7,332 nt of DNA from assembly GCA_031254905.1 (NCBI GenBank), contig JAIRTN010000022.1, forward strand, positions 1 to 7,332, written 5' to 3'. The notes beneath the pieces are model-generated. The model worked only from the letters and a program-made list of their open reading frames with translations, was not told the origin of the DNA and did not search any database. Positions 1 through 6,058 of this stretch are shown here, in pieces; the stretch's first letter is position 1, and each line of letters opens with the position of its first letter. The DNA comes from Coriobacteriales bacterium. GTDB lineage: Bacteria; Actinomycetota; Coriobacteriia; Coriobacteriales; UBA8131. Position numbers and translations under genes: made by a program.

Positions 1-771
1 CTCTAAGAAGATTCGAATCAGAGGCTCTTTTCTCGTCGATTTAATAGACTCGCATACATCAAGCTTATACTCACCTTCCTTTTCGATATGCGAGACAAGT
101 TCGTCATAGCAGTCAGGAGCTTCAGCAAGTATCTGGGCGATACTTTTCGAGTGAGACTTTTCAATCCGTTCGAGTTCTTCAGTCTTTTCCTTTTCGAGAC
201 GAGAAATCCTATCCGAACTCAACCCTTTGATTTGCTGCTCCCTTCTAGCGTACCCATTCTTTTTTCTTAGCTCCTTTTTGATGTCCTCATAAGAAATTGC
301 CTGATACGAACTATTTTGCTCTTTACCTGCCTGTACGGATGAAATGTATTCAAAGCCAGACCGCCCGAGGCTGTTATTATTGCGATGCCCTTCAGGCGGA
401 ATATCCACAAATGCGCCATCAAGGACTTTAAGCTCCGTTATTAACAGTTCTTTCAATTCTTTAATTTCGGCATCGATTTCACCTATTCGTTTTCGGATTG
501 TAGTCTCATGGATTCCCTTGAGATGATCCGCGCTGTTCAACATGCTTCCCAAAAAACCACGACCGTATTGCAACAGTGCGAAATCCTTGGGGAAGAGATT
601 CTTATAGATTACAATCGCGAGAATCTTTTGTTGGGGCAAGGCCAAACGGCTTTGGAGGATGCCGCTATATATTCTAAACTCGTTGATGATACCGTATAAT
701 GTCCTCGCATCGTCGATGAAGGCTCCGGACTGCTTGACAAGACTTTTGACTTCTGGGTATTTGTCAAGATG
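1..771 (-). CDS. YobI-family NTPase, continuation in shifted frame (partial)
   Basis: Reading the minus strand one base over from the upstream part gives 257 open codons from about 771 to the window edge, with no stop. It begins HLDKYPEVKSLVKQ and continues DDARTLYGIINEFRIYSG. The second stretch resembles the DDMR-NEF-Y segment that I recall following the NTPase core in this family. Two charged, probably coiled-coil stretches follow (codons at about 505-420 and 270-130, e.g. EIDAEIKELKELLITELK and RLEKEKTEELERIEKSHS). The reading is coherent: no stops, coiled-coil periodicity, and codon use like the upstream half. It is therefore the displaced remainder of the same gene, and it runs off the left edge. 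No start codon or ribosome binding site suggests separate translation. The frame change needs one extra base skipped (+1) near 766-778. Mutation, assembly error and recoding cannot be told apart here. Confidence 0.72.
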
Positions 772-1750
772 TGGTATTCGAACCATCAAGAACGGGAACG
801 ATGGGGATTATGAAATCAAAGTATTTCGTTCTATCCCCCTGGCTGAAAAGATCATCCCTTGTCATATAGACAAACCGAACAACCCGTCTTCCGGTGACTT
901 CCATACGCCTCCGGGCACCGCTTTCTTTGCCGCTTTCTGCTTGTAACCGAAACTGCTCATTTAAGAGAAAGCAAAGGTTCCGCAATGTGCTGTAGATGTT
1001 CGGATTGTTATATCTGTCTAAATCTTCGAAAACAACGATGTCCTTCTCCGATGCTTTAAGCATGTACAACACTTCGTCAAGGTACTTATTGATAGAGGTG
1101 CCGCCAGCCTCGAAAAGCTCTATTTCCGCATTGAACAGCTTAATTCTTTTCAGCAGTTTCATGAGAGTAGACTTGTTAACTAAAACTTTGACGGCCCTGT
1201 AAAGTAGTAAAGTGCATAGTAGAATAACAACGGCAAGCGATCCTGTCCACGCCAGAGGTGAGACCTCACAAAATGTTTCCAACGACAAGAAAATCAAAAT
1301 GGCAACAGCGGCCAACAGGAATCCTGTACAAATCAGAGCGCACTTCCTTTTGCTCCCCGAAAGCGCATCAATACGTTTGAAGCCACTTGAGGGAATTTTG
1401 TTTGGGTCAAGTTGTGCCACGAGTTGGCTGATTATCTCTGCCTCAAGATTGCCTTTTAAAAGCGGTTTTGTCTCGGGTTTATCATCGGTGTTTTCATCTA
1501 AGTGTGACTTGACAAGGGATATACGTATCATATCGTTGTCAGAGCGTCCGCGTTTTTTCAAATAGCTATCAAAAACGCTCGATTTCCCTGCCCCATACGG
1601 GCCAGTGATGGCTATGTTATATATTCTGGAGCCCTCATTGAAGGCAAAGTCCAGAGCCTTATCATACTCGGTGTCATCCATATTAATGAAGGGTAGAAAG
1701 GCGCGATAGTTTAAATCAGGAAATCTGTTTTGATGTTGATTCTCTGTCAT
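764..1750 (-). CDS. YobI-family membrane P-loop NTPase, N-terminal part (frameshifted)
   Basis: This is the 328-codon first part of a predicted membrane-embedded P-loop NTPase of the YobI type, a KAP-like family of unknown cellular role. Visible motifs are a Walker A (GPYGAGKSS, residues 50-58), two hydrophobic spans (about 137-158 and 167-187) inserted inside the NTPase domain, a Walker B (DIVVFEDLDR, 237-246), a sensor-like strand (FVYMTRDDLF, 293-302) and the segment DRTKYFDFIIPIVPV (306-320). The start is supported by AGGAGG at 1755-1760, four bases upstream, which is a slightly short spacing. After DGSN the frame hits TGA at 764-766, and the protein continues one base over (see 1-771). 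Family members are much longer, so this ORF alone is not the whole protein. It lies downstream of the DUF3800 gene on the same strand. Family assignment is from remembered motifs and is fairly secure. Whether the gene is functional is uncertain. Confidence 0.82.
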   Translation of the reverse strand: MTENQHQNRFPDLNYRAFLPFINMDDTEYDKALDFAFNEGSRIYNIAITGPYGAGKSSVFDSYLKKRGRSDNDMIRISLVKSHLDENTDDKPETKPLLKGNLEAEIISQLVAQLDPNKIPSSGFKRIDALSGSKRKCALICTGFLLAAVAILIFLSLETFCEVSPLAWTGSLAVVILLCTLLLYRAVKVLVNKSTLMKLLKRIKLFNAEIELFEAGGTSINKYLDEVLYMLKASEKDIVVFEDLDRYNNPNIYSTLRNLCFLLNEQFRLQAESGKESGARRRMEVTGRRVVRFVYMTRDDLFSQGDRTKYFDFIIPIVPVLDGSNTTS

Positions 1751-1780
1751 TATGCCTCCTCGCTAATACTAACCACGCCC

Positions 1781-1786
1781 AGTATA
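1781..1786 (-). promoter_or_regulatory. possible -10 box before the YobI-like gene
   Basis: On the minus strand TATACT (five of six matches to TATAAT) lies 30 bases before the ATG at 1750. No good -35 hexamer is seen 16-18 bases upstream. The NTPase may instead be transcribed with the DUF3800 gene. Weak call. Confidence 0.2.
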
Positions 1787-1792
1787 ATCCAA

Positions 1793-1927
1793 TCAGCTTG
1801 TTTTGGACGTATCTTGGGTTCTTGGGAAGCTATGGTATGCTGAGTCTTGCCGCCTAAAGCTTCGTAGGTACTTAATCACATCCAGCCACTCTGCCAACTC
1901 GGTATAGCAATTTGCACAGTTGCTCAT
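1793..1927 (-). CDS. possible 44-residue small ORF between DUF3800 and YobI-like genes
   Basis: An ATG at 1927 opens a 44-codon frame ending in TGA at 1793. It starts 30 bases after the DUF3800 stop and ends 42 bases before the NTPase start. The peptide begins MSNCANCYTELAEWLDVIKY, with a CxxC pair near the N-terminus, a likely amphipathic helix at about residues 9-22, and a basic, Ser/Thr-rich tail. Upstream there is only a weak purine stretch (GCGAG), not a clear Shine-Dalgarno. I recognise no family. It could be a real small partner protein, a leader peptide, the stub of a lost gene, or chance, which is easy at this length. Confidence 0.27.
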   Translation of the reverse strand: MSNCANCYTELAEWLDVIKYLRSFRRQDSAYHSFPRTQDTSKTS

Positions 1928-1957
1928 CTGTTCATCTCGCTATGCAAGCAGAGATAG

Positions 1958-2641
1958 TTACGATGATGGATCGTAGGCTTTGACCCTGACTTCTTTGATA
2001 ATCCGTTTCAACTCCTGCGGTCTATAGAAGAAGTGCGTATCACTTTTGGTCAGCAGCTTATTATCACGCTTGATGGCCAGTAGCTCGATAGTGCAGATAA
2101 GGTCAGCCACTTGGAAAAGATAGTATTCTGAAGGAATAACCTTTCTAAAATCAACATCAAACAGCAGGGCATTGAACACGGATGTCAGCACCTGAGTTAC
2201 TTGAGTCTGTCCGCCGTCATAGTAAACATTTACCTGTTCGAAAGATTGGAAGAACGTCATATTCGTCTGGATAAACAAGGATAGTTCTCGCGACATCCTC
2301 CCTATAAGCTGCATAGAGTCGTACTCTTTCTTGGGAAAGGTAAACGACTTGTAGGAGACATCGCTGTTGCGCAGAAAAGCCAATAGCTTGAAGAACTGTT
2401 TGCGACGCTCATCAATGCTTTGGTTGGAGTAGTCATCATTTTGCCTGATCATGGGTCCCGTATGAATTGCTTTTCCGCTGACATGCAAGGTGCTTACCAG
2501 CGTTTCATTCAGCTTAGCGATATTTCTATGGATCGAAATCGCCTGATCATGAAATACCAGTGTGAGCACATAATACGAGTTGTGCCGCTCGTATGGGCCG
2601 AAGTTCGAGGCTTCGTCAACGAATATCGAAAGAGCGCTCAT
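1958..2641 (-). CDS. DUF3800 domain-containing protein
   Basis: This 227-residue protein spans a whole DUF3800 domain, a family predicted to adopt an RNase H-like fold and often found in genomic islands. The hallmarks are in order: the N-terminal strand SIFVDEASNFG with Asp9 and Glu10; the central VYYDGGQ with Asp142; and the C-terminal YLFQVADLICTIELL with Asp180 and Glu186. These acidic residues sit where RNase H-like nucleases bind metal, so nuclease activity is possible but not shown. The start is supported by GGGGTGA (2651-2657) nine bases upstream. The gene is preceded by a candidate promoter and a strongly structured leader, and followed on the same strand by a small ORF and the YobI-like NTPase. 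It looks intact. The G+C content is lower than that of the iron operon to the right, consistent with separate ancestry. Confidence 0.85.
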   Translation of the reverse strand: MSALSIFVDEASNFGPYERHNSYYVLTLVFHDQAISIHRNIAKLNETLVSTLHVSGKAIHTGPMIRQNDDYSNQSIDERRKQFFKLLAFLRNSDVSYKSFTFPKKEYDSMQLIGRMSRELSLFIQTNMTFFQSFEQVNVYYDGGQTQVTQVLTSVFNALLFDVDFRKVIPSEYYLFQVADLICTIELLAIKRDNKLLTKSDTHFFYRPQELKRIIKEVRVKAYDPSS

Positions 2642-2650
2642 ACAGTTGGT

Positions 2651-2657
2651 TCACCCC
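2651..2657 (-). promoter_or_regulatory. ribosome binding site of the DUF3800 gene
   Basis: GGGGTGA on the minus strand, nine bases before the ATG at 2641, is the only Shine-Dalgarno-like sequence near it and fixes the start. It lies 12 bases after the last leader hairpin, so it should be exposed. Confidence 0.5.
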
Positions 2658-2669
2658 GGATAAGAGAAT

Positions 2670-2714
2670 GGCGGGAGACTTCTCCCGCCTTCGGAGGGTC
2701 CGGGCCTCACGGCC
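2670..2714 (-). other. three consecutive stem-loops in the DUF3800 leader
   Basis: Read on the minus strand, three inverted repeats lie almost end to end. GGCC-GTGA-GGCC (2714-2703) closes a GNRA-type tetraloop. CGGA-CCC-TCCG (2702-2692) follows at once. Two bases later comes GGCGGGAG-AAGT-CTCCCGCC (2689-2670), a perfect 8-pair stem. No T-run follows, so this is not an ordinary terminator. It would sit in the 5' leader if the promoter at 2725-2753 is right, and it could tune translation or mRNA stability. It could also be a mobile palindromic element or remnant, because it is more G+C-rich than its surroundings. Confidence 0.55.
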
Positions 2715-2724
2715 AACCCTAATA

Positions 2725-2753
2725 TTTGTATTGTACAACAGGTGCCCCGTAAA
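2725..2753 (-). promoter_or_regulatory. candidate promoter of the DUF3800 gene
   Basis: On the minus strand TTTACG (2753-2748) and TACAAA (2730-2725) are separated by exactly 17 bases, each matching four of six consensus positions. Transcription would start near 2718 and give a leader of about 77 bases. The region overlaps a short inverted repeat (TTGTA-CAA-TACAA) that could serve as an operator. It is prediction only. Confidence 0.3.
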
Positions 2754-2825
2754 TAGCGTAACAATTCGCCCTTTTCCTTCTCAAGAATCCCAGAAGAAAG
2801 AGTTCCCTACCGTTCCAATACAAAC

Positions 2826-2849
2826 AAAAGCTTCCATCAGAAGGCTTTT
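2826..2849 (-). terminator. hairpin terminator downstream of the tRNA fragment and iron operon
   Basis: On the minus strand AAAAGC-C-TTC and GAA-GCTTTT pair as nine base pairs with one bulged C around a five-base loop, followed by the T-rich CTTTTGTTTG. On the plus strand the same hairpin is followed by TTTTTATA, so it may work both ways. It sits just downstream of the tRNA fragment, as a tRNA's own terminator would, and is the likely 3' end of the iron operon transcript. Confidence 0.6.
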
Positions 2850-2861
2850 TATACGTGGGTT

Positions 2862-2914
2862 TGATGAAGCCTAGTGGGATCGAACCCCTGACCTCATGGC
2901 TGCCAGCTATGCGC
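2862..2914 (-). pseudogene. 3' half of a tRNA-Ala(GGC); probable attachment-site scar
   Basis: On the minus strand the 3' part of a tRNA can be threaded. Anticodon stem CATAG/CCATG has one mismatch. Loop CTGGCAG carries U33 and anticodon GGC (Ala). The variable loop is AGGTC. The T-arm is AGGGG-TTCGATC-CCACT with one G-A mismatch, the acceptor 3' strand is AGGCTTC, then A and TCA where ACCA might be expected. The 5' half is missing: upstream there is only G-rich sequence with no matching acceptor strand (GAAGCCT) or D-arm. A fragment from the anticodon stem to the 3' end is the usual footprint of an integrase that uses a tRNA gene. The mismatches suggest it no longer makes a tRNA. Confidence 0.6.
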
Positions 2915-2953
2915 ACCCCACCCCGCCAGCCCTCTGCAGCACCCTGCGCTCCG

Positions 2954-2982
2954 CCCCGCCCCGCCCCGACGCACCCCGCCCC
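2954..2982 (-). other. G-quadruplex motif just after the ATPase stop codon
   Basis: The minus strand carries five GGGG runs in 29 bases (2982-2979, 2977-2974, 2967-2964, 2962-2959, 2957-2954) with loops of 1, 6, 1 and 1 bases, plus a GGG right after the stop. This fits a four-tetrad quadruplex in the iron operon transcript or on the non-template DNA strand. It could slow polymerase, stabilise the mRNA 3' end, or be a recombination-prone site. Confidence 0.6.
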
Positions 2983-2988
2983 GCGCCC

Positions 2989-3804
2989 TCAGCCCTCGCG
3001 GAGGCTGTCCTTGCGGGGCACAACAAGCGGCGTTTCGCTCACCGGGTCGCTGATGATGATGTTTGCCAGCCCAAAAGCCTCCTCAATAAGCCTGCTCGTC
3101 ACCACCTCGCGCGGCGCGCCCTCGGCCAAAACGAGGCCCTCGCGCATCACCACGAGGTTTGTGGCATAGCGAAAGGCGAGGTTGAGGTCGTGGAGAACGG
3201 CAACTACGGTGCGCCCCTGACGATACAGGGTGTGCGCCAAGTCGAGCACCTCTATCTGATGGGCGATGTCGAGGTAGGTGGTCGGCTCGTCGAGCAGCAA
3301 AATGGGTGTCTCCTGTGCCAGCGCCATCGCTATCCAAACCCGCTGGCGCTGCCCGCCGGAAAGTTCGTCGAGCGTGCGGTCGGCAAGGGTCTCAACGTGC
3401 GCGTCGGCCAAGGCCCGCCAGACGGCCTGTTCGTCGGCGGTTGACCATTGACGCAGCAGGCTTTGATGGGGATAACGGCCGCGGGCCACGAGGTCAAAGG
3501 CCGTAATGCCGTCGGGCGCGTGGGGGCTTTGCGGCAAAAGCCCGATGTGCTTGGCCACCTCCTTGGGCCTGAGTCCGCGGATGTCGCGGCCATCCAGCGT
3601 AACTCGCCCCTCGCGCAAAGGCAGCATCCGCACCAAACACTTGAGCAGCGTGGACTTGCCACAGGCATTCGGGCCGATAATCACCGTAAAACCCCTCTCG
3701 GGGACGCTCAAACTCACGCCGCGCAACACGTCGCCCTCGCTCCCGTAGGCGACGCGCAGGCCCTCGGCACACAGCCTTGGCGGCAACGGCTCAACCCTGC
3801 TCAT
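2989..3804 (-). CDS. iron(III)-siderophore ABC transporter ATP-binding protein (FepC/FecE type)
   Basis: This is the cytoplasmic ATPase that powers import through the two upstream permeases. The 271-residue product has Walker A GPNACGKST (44-52), Q-loop Gln92 (LLPQSPHAPDGIT), signature LSGGQRQRVWIAMALAQ (148-164), Walker B ILLLDE (168-173) followed by PTTYLDIAHQ, and switch His205 (VLHDLN). The Ala-Cys in Walker A, the ARGRYPHQ segment and PTTYLDIAHQ are typical of ferric-siderophore importers rather than haem or cobalamin ATPases. I chose the ATG at 3804: it overlaps the permease stop as ATGA, and GGAGG sits eight bases upstream. An in-frame ATG at 3822 would add six residues but has less support. 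The gene is intact and is the last of the operon; its stop is followed directly by a G-rich tract. Confidence 0.95.
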   Translation of the reverse strand: MSRVEPLPPRLCAEGLRVAYGSEGDVLRGVSLSVPERGFTVIIGPNACGKSTLLKCLVRMLPLREGRVTLDGRDIRGLRPKEVAKHIGLLPQSPHAPDGITAFDLVARGRYPHQSLLRQWSTADEQAVWRALADAHVETLADRTLDELSGGQRQRVWIAMALAQETPILLLDEPTTYLDIAHQIEVLDLAHTLYRQGRTVVAVLHDLNLAFRYATNLVVMREGLVLAEGAPREVVTSRLIEEAFGLANIIISDPVSETPLVVPRKDSLREG

Positions 3805-4919
3805 CGCCTGCGCCTCCGCCATTCCAAGGCCAACAGCGCCACAAGGTAGATACCTCCCAGCGAGCCGGTGACAACACCCACCGCCAACTCGTCAGGAGCA
3901 AAGACGCGCCGGGCAATAAGGTCGCTCAAGATTACAAGAAAGGCCCCCATCAAAGCCGCGCCGACAAGCGCGGTGCCGGCGCTGTTCGTCAGGCGCTTAA
4001 CAAGATGAGGGGCAACAAGGGCCACAAATGAAATCGGGCCGGCCAGCGCGGTTGCCGCGGCCATCAAAAGAACGCCCGAGAACATCAAGACGCGCCTGCT
4101 GCTTTCCGTTCGCGCGCCAAGCCCGGTAGCAACGGCATCGCCATAGGCAAGCAATCCCAAACTGCGGCACTGAAAAAAGACAATGAGTAGAGGGATAAGA
4201 AGCAGGGCTGCCGTATTCGCGACCTCGTACCACAACGACGCGTTCAGCGAGCCCGCCAGCCAATGAACCGCCGTCTGGGCCGTGGCGAGAGGGGCCTTCA
4301 CCACCAGCAGGGCGTTCAGCGCGCCAAGCGTGGCACCCACGCCGATGCCGACGAGGACCAGCCGATAACCGGGCGCGCCCCTGTTCCAAGAAAGTCCATA
4401 GACAAGCACCGCGGTAATGAGCCCGCCGACAACGGCCCCCAAGGCAACCATCAGCGTGGAACCCGCAAACAAGACGATGATTACAAGCGCCCCTGTGGCC
4501 GCCCCCTTGGTAAAACCGATGATGTCCGGGCTTCCCAGCGGGTTTCCGCTCAAGGTCTGGAAGATGGCGCCGGAAAGGCCGAGCGCCGCGCCGCAGAGAA
4601 GCCCCGCGACTATCCGCGGCAGGCGAATCTCGATAACGAAGTACGCTGCAAGCCTGTCATCCGCGCCGCCCACAAAGGAGGCCAGCACCTGAGATGGACT
4701 AATGTCATAGTCGCCGATGAGCAAAGAGGCCAAACCAACCCCCACAATTGCAACCAGCAAACAGAGGTAGACGACAAACCCGCGCTTCTCAAAGCGCAGG
4801 CTGAACCCTCCCAAGCGCAAAACGGCATAGCCCCTGCCTTGACGGGGGACGTTTTGTGGGCGGGCTCGCAAGCCGGCTTGTGTCGCATTGCGTGCCGCAC
4901 TTCTCCCCATTCTCATCAT
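3801..4919 (-). CDS. iron(III)-siderophore ABC transporter permease, FecCD family (second subunit)
   Basis: One of two integral membrane subunits forming the siderophore channel in the cytoplasmic membrane. The 372-residue protein carries FecCD hallmarks: IEIRLPRIVAGLLCGAALGL (97-116), GNPLGSPDIIGFTKGA (125-140), the ATPase-coupling segment AGPISFVALVAPHLVKRL (293-310), and DELAVGVVTGSLGG near the C-terminus, with many hydrophobic spans from residue 48 onward. Residues 1-47 form a basic cytoplasmic extension, so the protein is somewhat longer than the usual 330-350. The ATG at 4919 overlaps the upstream permease stop as ATGA, with GGAAG 11 bases upstream. ATGs at 4916 and 4910 are also possible. 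The open frame extends far upstream, but that part is antisense-like shadow of the other permease gene. It ends overlapping the ATPase start by four bases. Confidence 0.93.
   Translation of the reverse strand: MMRMGRSAARNATQAGLRARPQNVPRQGRGYAVLRLGGFSLRFEKRGFVVYLCLLVAIVGVGLASLLIGDYDISPSQVLASFVGGADDRLAAYFVIEIRLPRIVAGLLCGAALGLSGAIFQTLSGNPLGSPDIIGFTKGAATGALVIIVLFAGSTLMVALGAVVGGLITAVLVYGLSWNRGAPGYRLVLVGIGVGATLGALNALLVVKAPLATAQTAVHWLAGSLNASLWYEVANTAALLLIPLLIVFFQCRSLGLLAYGDAVATGLGARTESSRRVLMFSGVLLMAAATALAGPISFVALVAPHLVKRLTNSAGTALVGAALMGAFLVILSDLIARRVFAPDELAVGVVTGSLGGIYLVALLALEWRRRRR
3813..3817 (-). promoter_or_regulatory. ribosome binding site deciding the ATPase start
   Basis: GGAGG, inside the end of the upstream permease gene, lies eight bases before the ATG at 3804. 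It falls after the alternative ATG at 3822, so it favours the shorter, 4-base-overlap start. Confidence 0.7.
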
Positions 4920-6058
4920 AATGCCGCAATCTTCCGACGTCTGACCATCGCCACAAAAAACGGCGCACCCAAAAGGGCAGCAACGATGCCCACTTGGACT
5001 TCCTCGGGGCGCACCACGGTGCGGGCGATGACGTCGGCGAGCAGGAGCCACGACGCGCCGAGGATGAGGCTGAGGGCGCTGACCCAGCGTTGGTCGGTGC
5101 CCACGAGGCCGCGCGCGAGGAAGGGCACGGCCAGCCCGACGAAGCCCACGGGGCCAATTGCGGAGGTAGCCGCGCCGCAGAGCAGCGTGACGGCAGCCAT
5201 CGTCAGTACCTGCGTGCGCCTGACGTTGACGCCCAGCGAACGGCCTTTTTCGGTGCCCAGCGCCAAGGCGTTGAGCGAAGGTGCGAGTGCCATGGCGAGC
5301 AAGGCGCCTAAAATGATGAAGGGCATAATGGTGAGAAGGATGTCGTATGACCGGCCTTCCAGCGACCCGGCTACCCAGAGGCGAAACTCGTTGAAGACGG
5401 CTTGGTCGCTGAGGACTACGGCCTCGGTGAGGGCTTGAAGCGCGGCGCTTATGGCCACCCCCGCCAAGGCCAGACGCGCGGGAGAGGCCTGATTTTGGCC
5501 GCTTGCCCCGAGCAGATAGACGGCAACGGAGGCGGCCGCGGCGCCGAGGAAGGCGAACCAGAGGTAGACGAATATCGAACTGATGCCGATGACGGCAACC
5601 GAGAGTACGACCGCCAAGCTGGCCCCGGCGTTGATGCCGAGGATGCCGGGGTCGGCCAGAGGGTTGCGCGTGAGGGACTGCATCAGCGCGCCGGCCAGCC
5701 CTAGAGCCGCGCCGACGATGAGCGCCATGAGGGTGCGCGGCACTCGAAGCTCGTGCAGGACCGTGCTTTCCGCCGAGGCGTCGGGCGTAAGGAGCAAGGT
5801 CCACGTTGTGTCGAGGGCGATGGTTTTGGAGCCGAAGGAGAGGCTGAGGATGACGGCGACGGCGAGGATGGCGCAGCCGGCGAGAAGCGCCAGCCAGCGG
5901 AGGCGCGCACTGCGGCGGAGGGGGGTTGCGTGGCGCGTGGCGGGGGGCGGCGTGGTGGTGGTGGGCGCTGCGGCGGTGGGCGCGGTTGAGGGCGCCGGGC
6001 CGGGCGCGGTGGGAGTTTGGGGCATTTGGGGCATTTGGGGCTTAGGGCTCGACGACAT
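4916..6058 (-). CDS. iron(III)-siderophore ABC transporter permease, FecCD family (first subunit)
   Basis: Partner permease of the importer. Numbered from the ATG at 6058 (380 residues), residues 1-50 are a Pro/Thr/Ala-rich low-complexity segment with three PQM/PQT units, then a basic patch (LRRSARLR) and the first membrane span. FecCD motifs follow: ELRVPRTLMALIVGAALGLA (103-122), TRNPLADPGILGINAGA (130-146), GPVGFVGLAVPFLARGL, and PEEVQVGIVAALLGAPFF near the end. In the coupling segment the usual Pro-His is Pro-Phe, unlike the second permease. The start is unsure: ATGs at 6070, 6058, 6034 and 6025 are in frame and none has a clear Shine-Dalgarno. The one at 6058 gives a 17-base overlap with the upstream gene, compatible with coupled translation. 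Starts further upstream would run deep into the upstream gene. The gene ends in an ATGA overlap with the second permease. Confidence 0.92.
   Translation of the reverse strand: MSSSPKPQMPQMPQTPTAPGPAPSTAPTAAAPTTTTPPPATRHATPLRRSARLRWLALLAGCAILAVAVILSLSFGSKTIALDTTWTLLLTPDASAESTVLHELRVPRTLMALIVGAALGLAGALMQSLTRNPLADPGILGINAGASLAVVLSVAVIGISSIFVYLWFAFLGAAAASVAVYLLGASGQNQASPARLALAGVAISAALQALTEAVVLSDQAVFNEFRLWVAGSLEGRSYDILLTIMPFIILGALLAMALAPSLNALALGTEKGRSLGVNVRRTQVLTMAAVTLLCGAATSAIGPVGFVGLAVPFLARGLVGTDQRWVSALSLILGASWLLLADVIARTVVRPEEVQVGIVAALLGAPFFVAMVRRRKIAAL
6016..6040. repeat. 9-base tandem repeat in the permease N-terminal coding region
   Basis: TTTGGGGCA occurs twice in full and a third time as TTTGGGG, head to tail. 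It encodes the repeated Pro-Gln-Met units of the first permease. The period keeps the frame, so copy number could vary without breaking the gene. Confidence 0.75.

Larger units (their letters stand above)
2642..2988. other. gene-free junction between the iron operon and the left block
   Basis: No credible protein gene lies in these 347 bases. From right to left they hold a G-rich tract on the minus strand just after the ATPase stop, a tRNA-Ala 3' fragment, a hairpin terminator, an A+T-richer stretch with a candidate promoter, three consecutive stem-loops, and the DUF3800 ribosome binding site. Base composition changes abruptly near 2920, from C-rich on the right to mixed on the left. I read it as an old integration boundary. 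Confidence 0.6.

Noticed and set aside
2420..2874. Plus-strand frames at 2420-2722 and 2593-2874.
   Set aside because: They run antisense to the DUF3800 gene and its leader, with no ribosome binding site or family resemblance.
2719..2916. A 65-codon minus-strand frame across the tRNA fragment (AGSHEVRGSIPLGF).
   Set aside because: The peptide is a translation of the tRNA 3' half and its terminator, a well-known source of spurious small proteins.
2989..4919. Haem or cobalamin specificity for the importer.
   Set aside because: GPNACGKST, ARGRYPHQ and PTTYLDIAHQ in the ATPase are characteristic of ferric-siderophore systems, and no cobalamin riboswitch-like sequence is seen in the window. The region upstream of the binding protein is not visible.
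4920..5804. Long minus-strand open frame upstream of the second permease start (together 667 codons).
   Set aside because: It is Arg/Pro/Gly/His-rich without domains and overlaps the first permease in another frame. It is a high-G+C shadow; only the part from 4919 encodes the permease.
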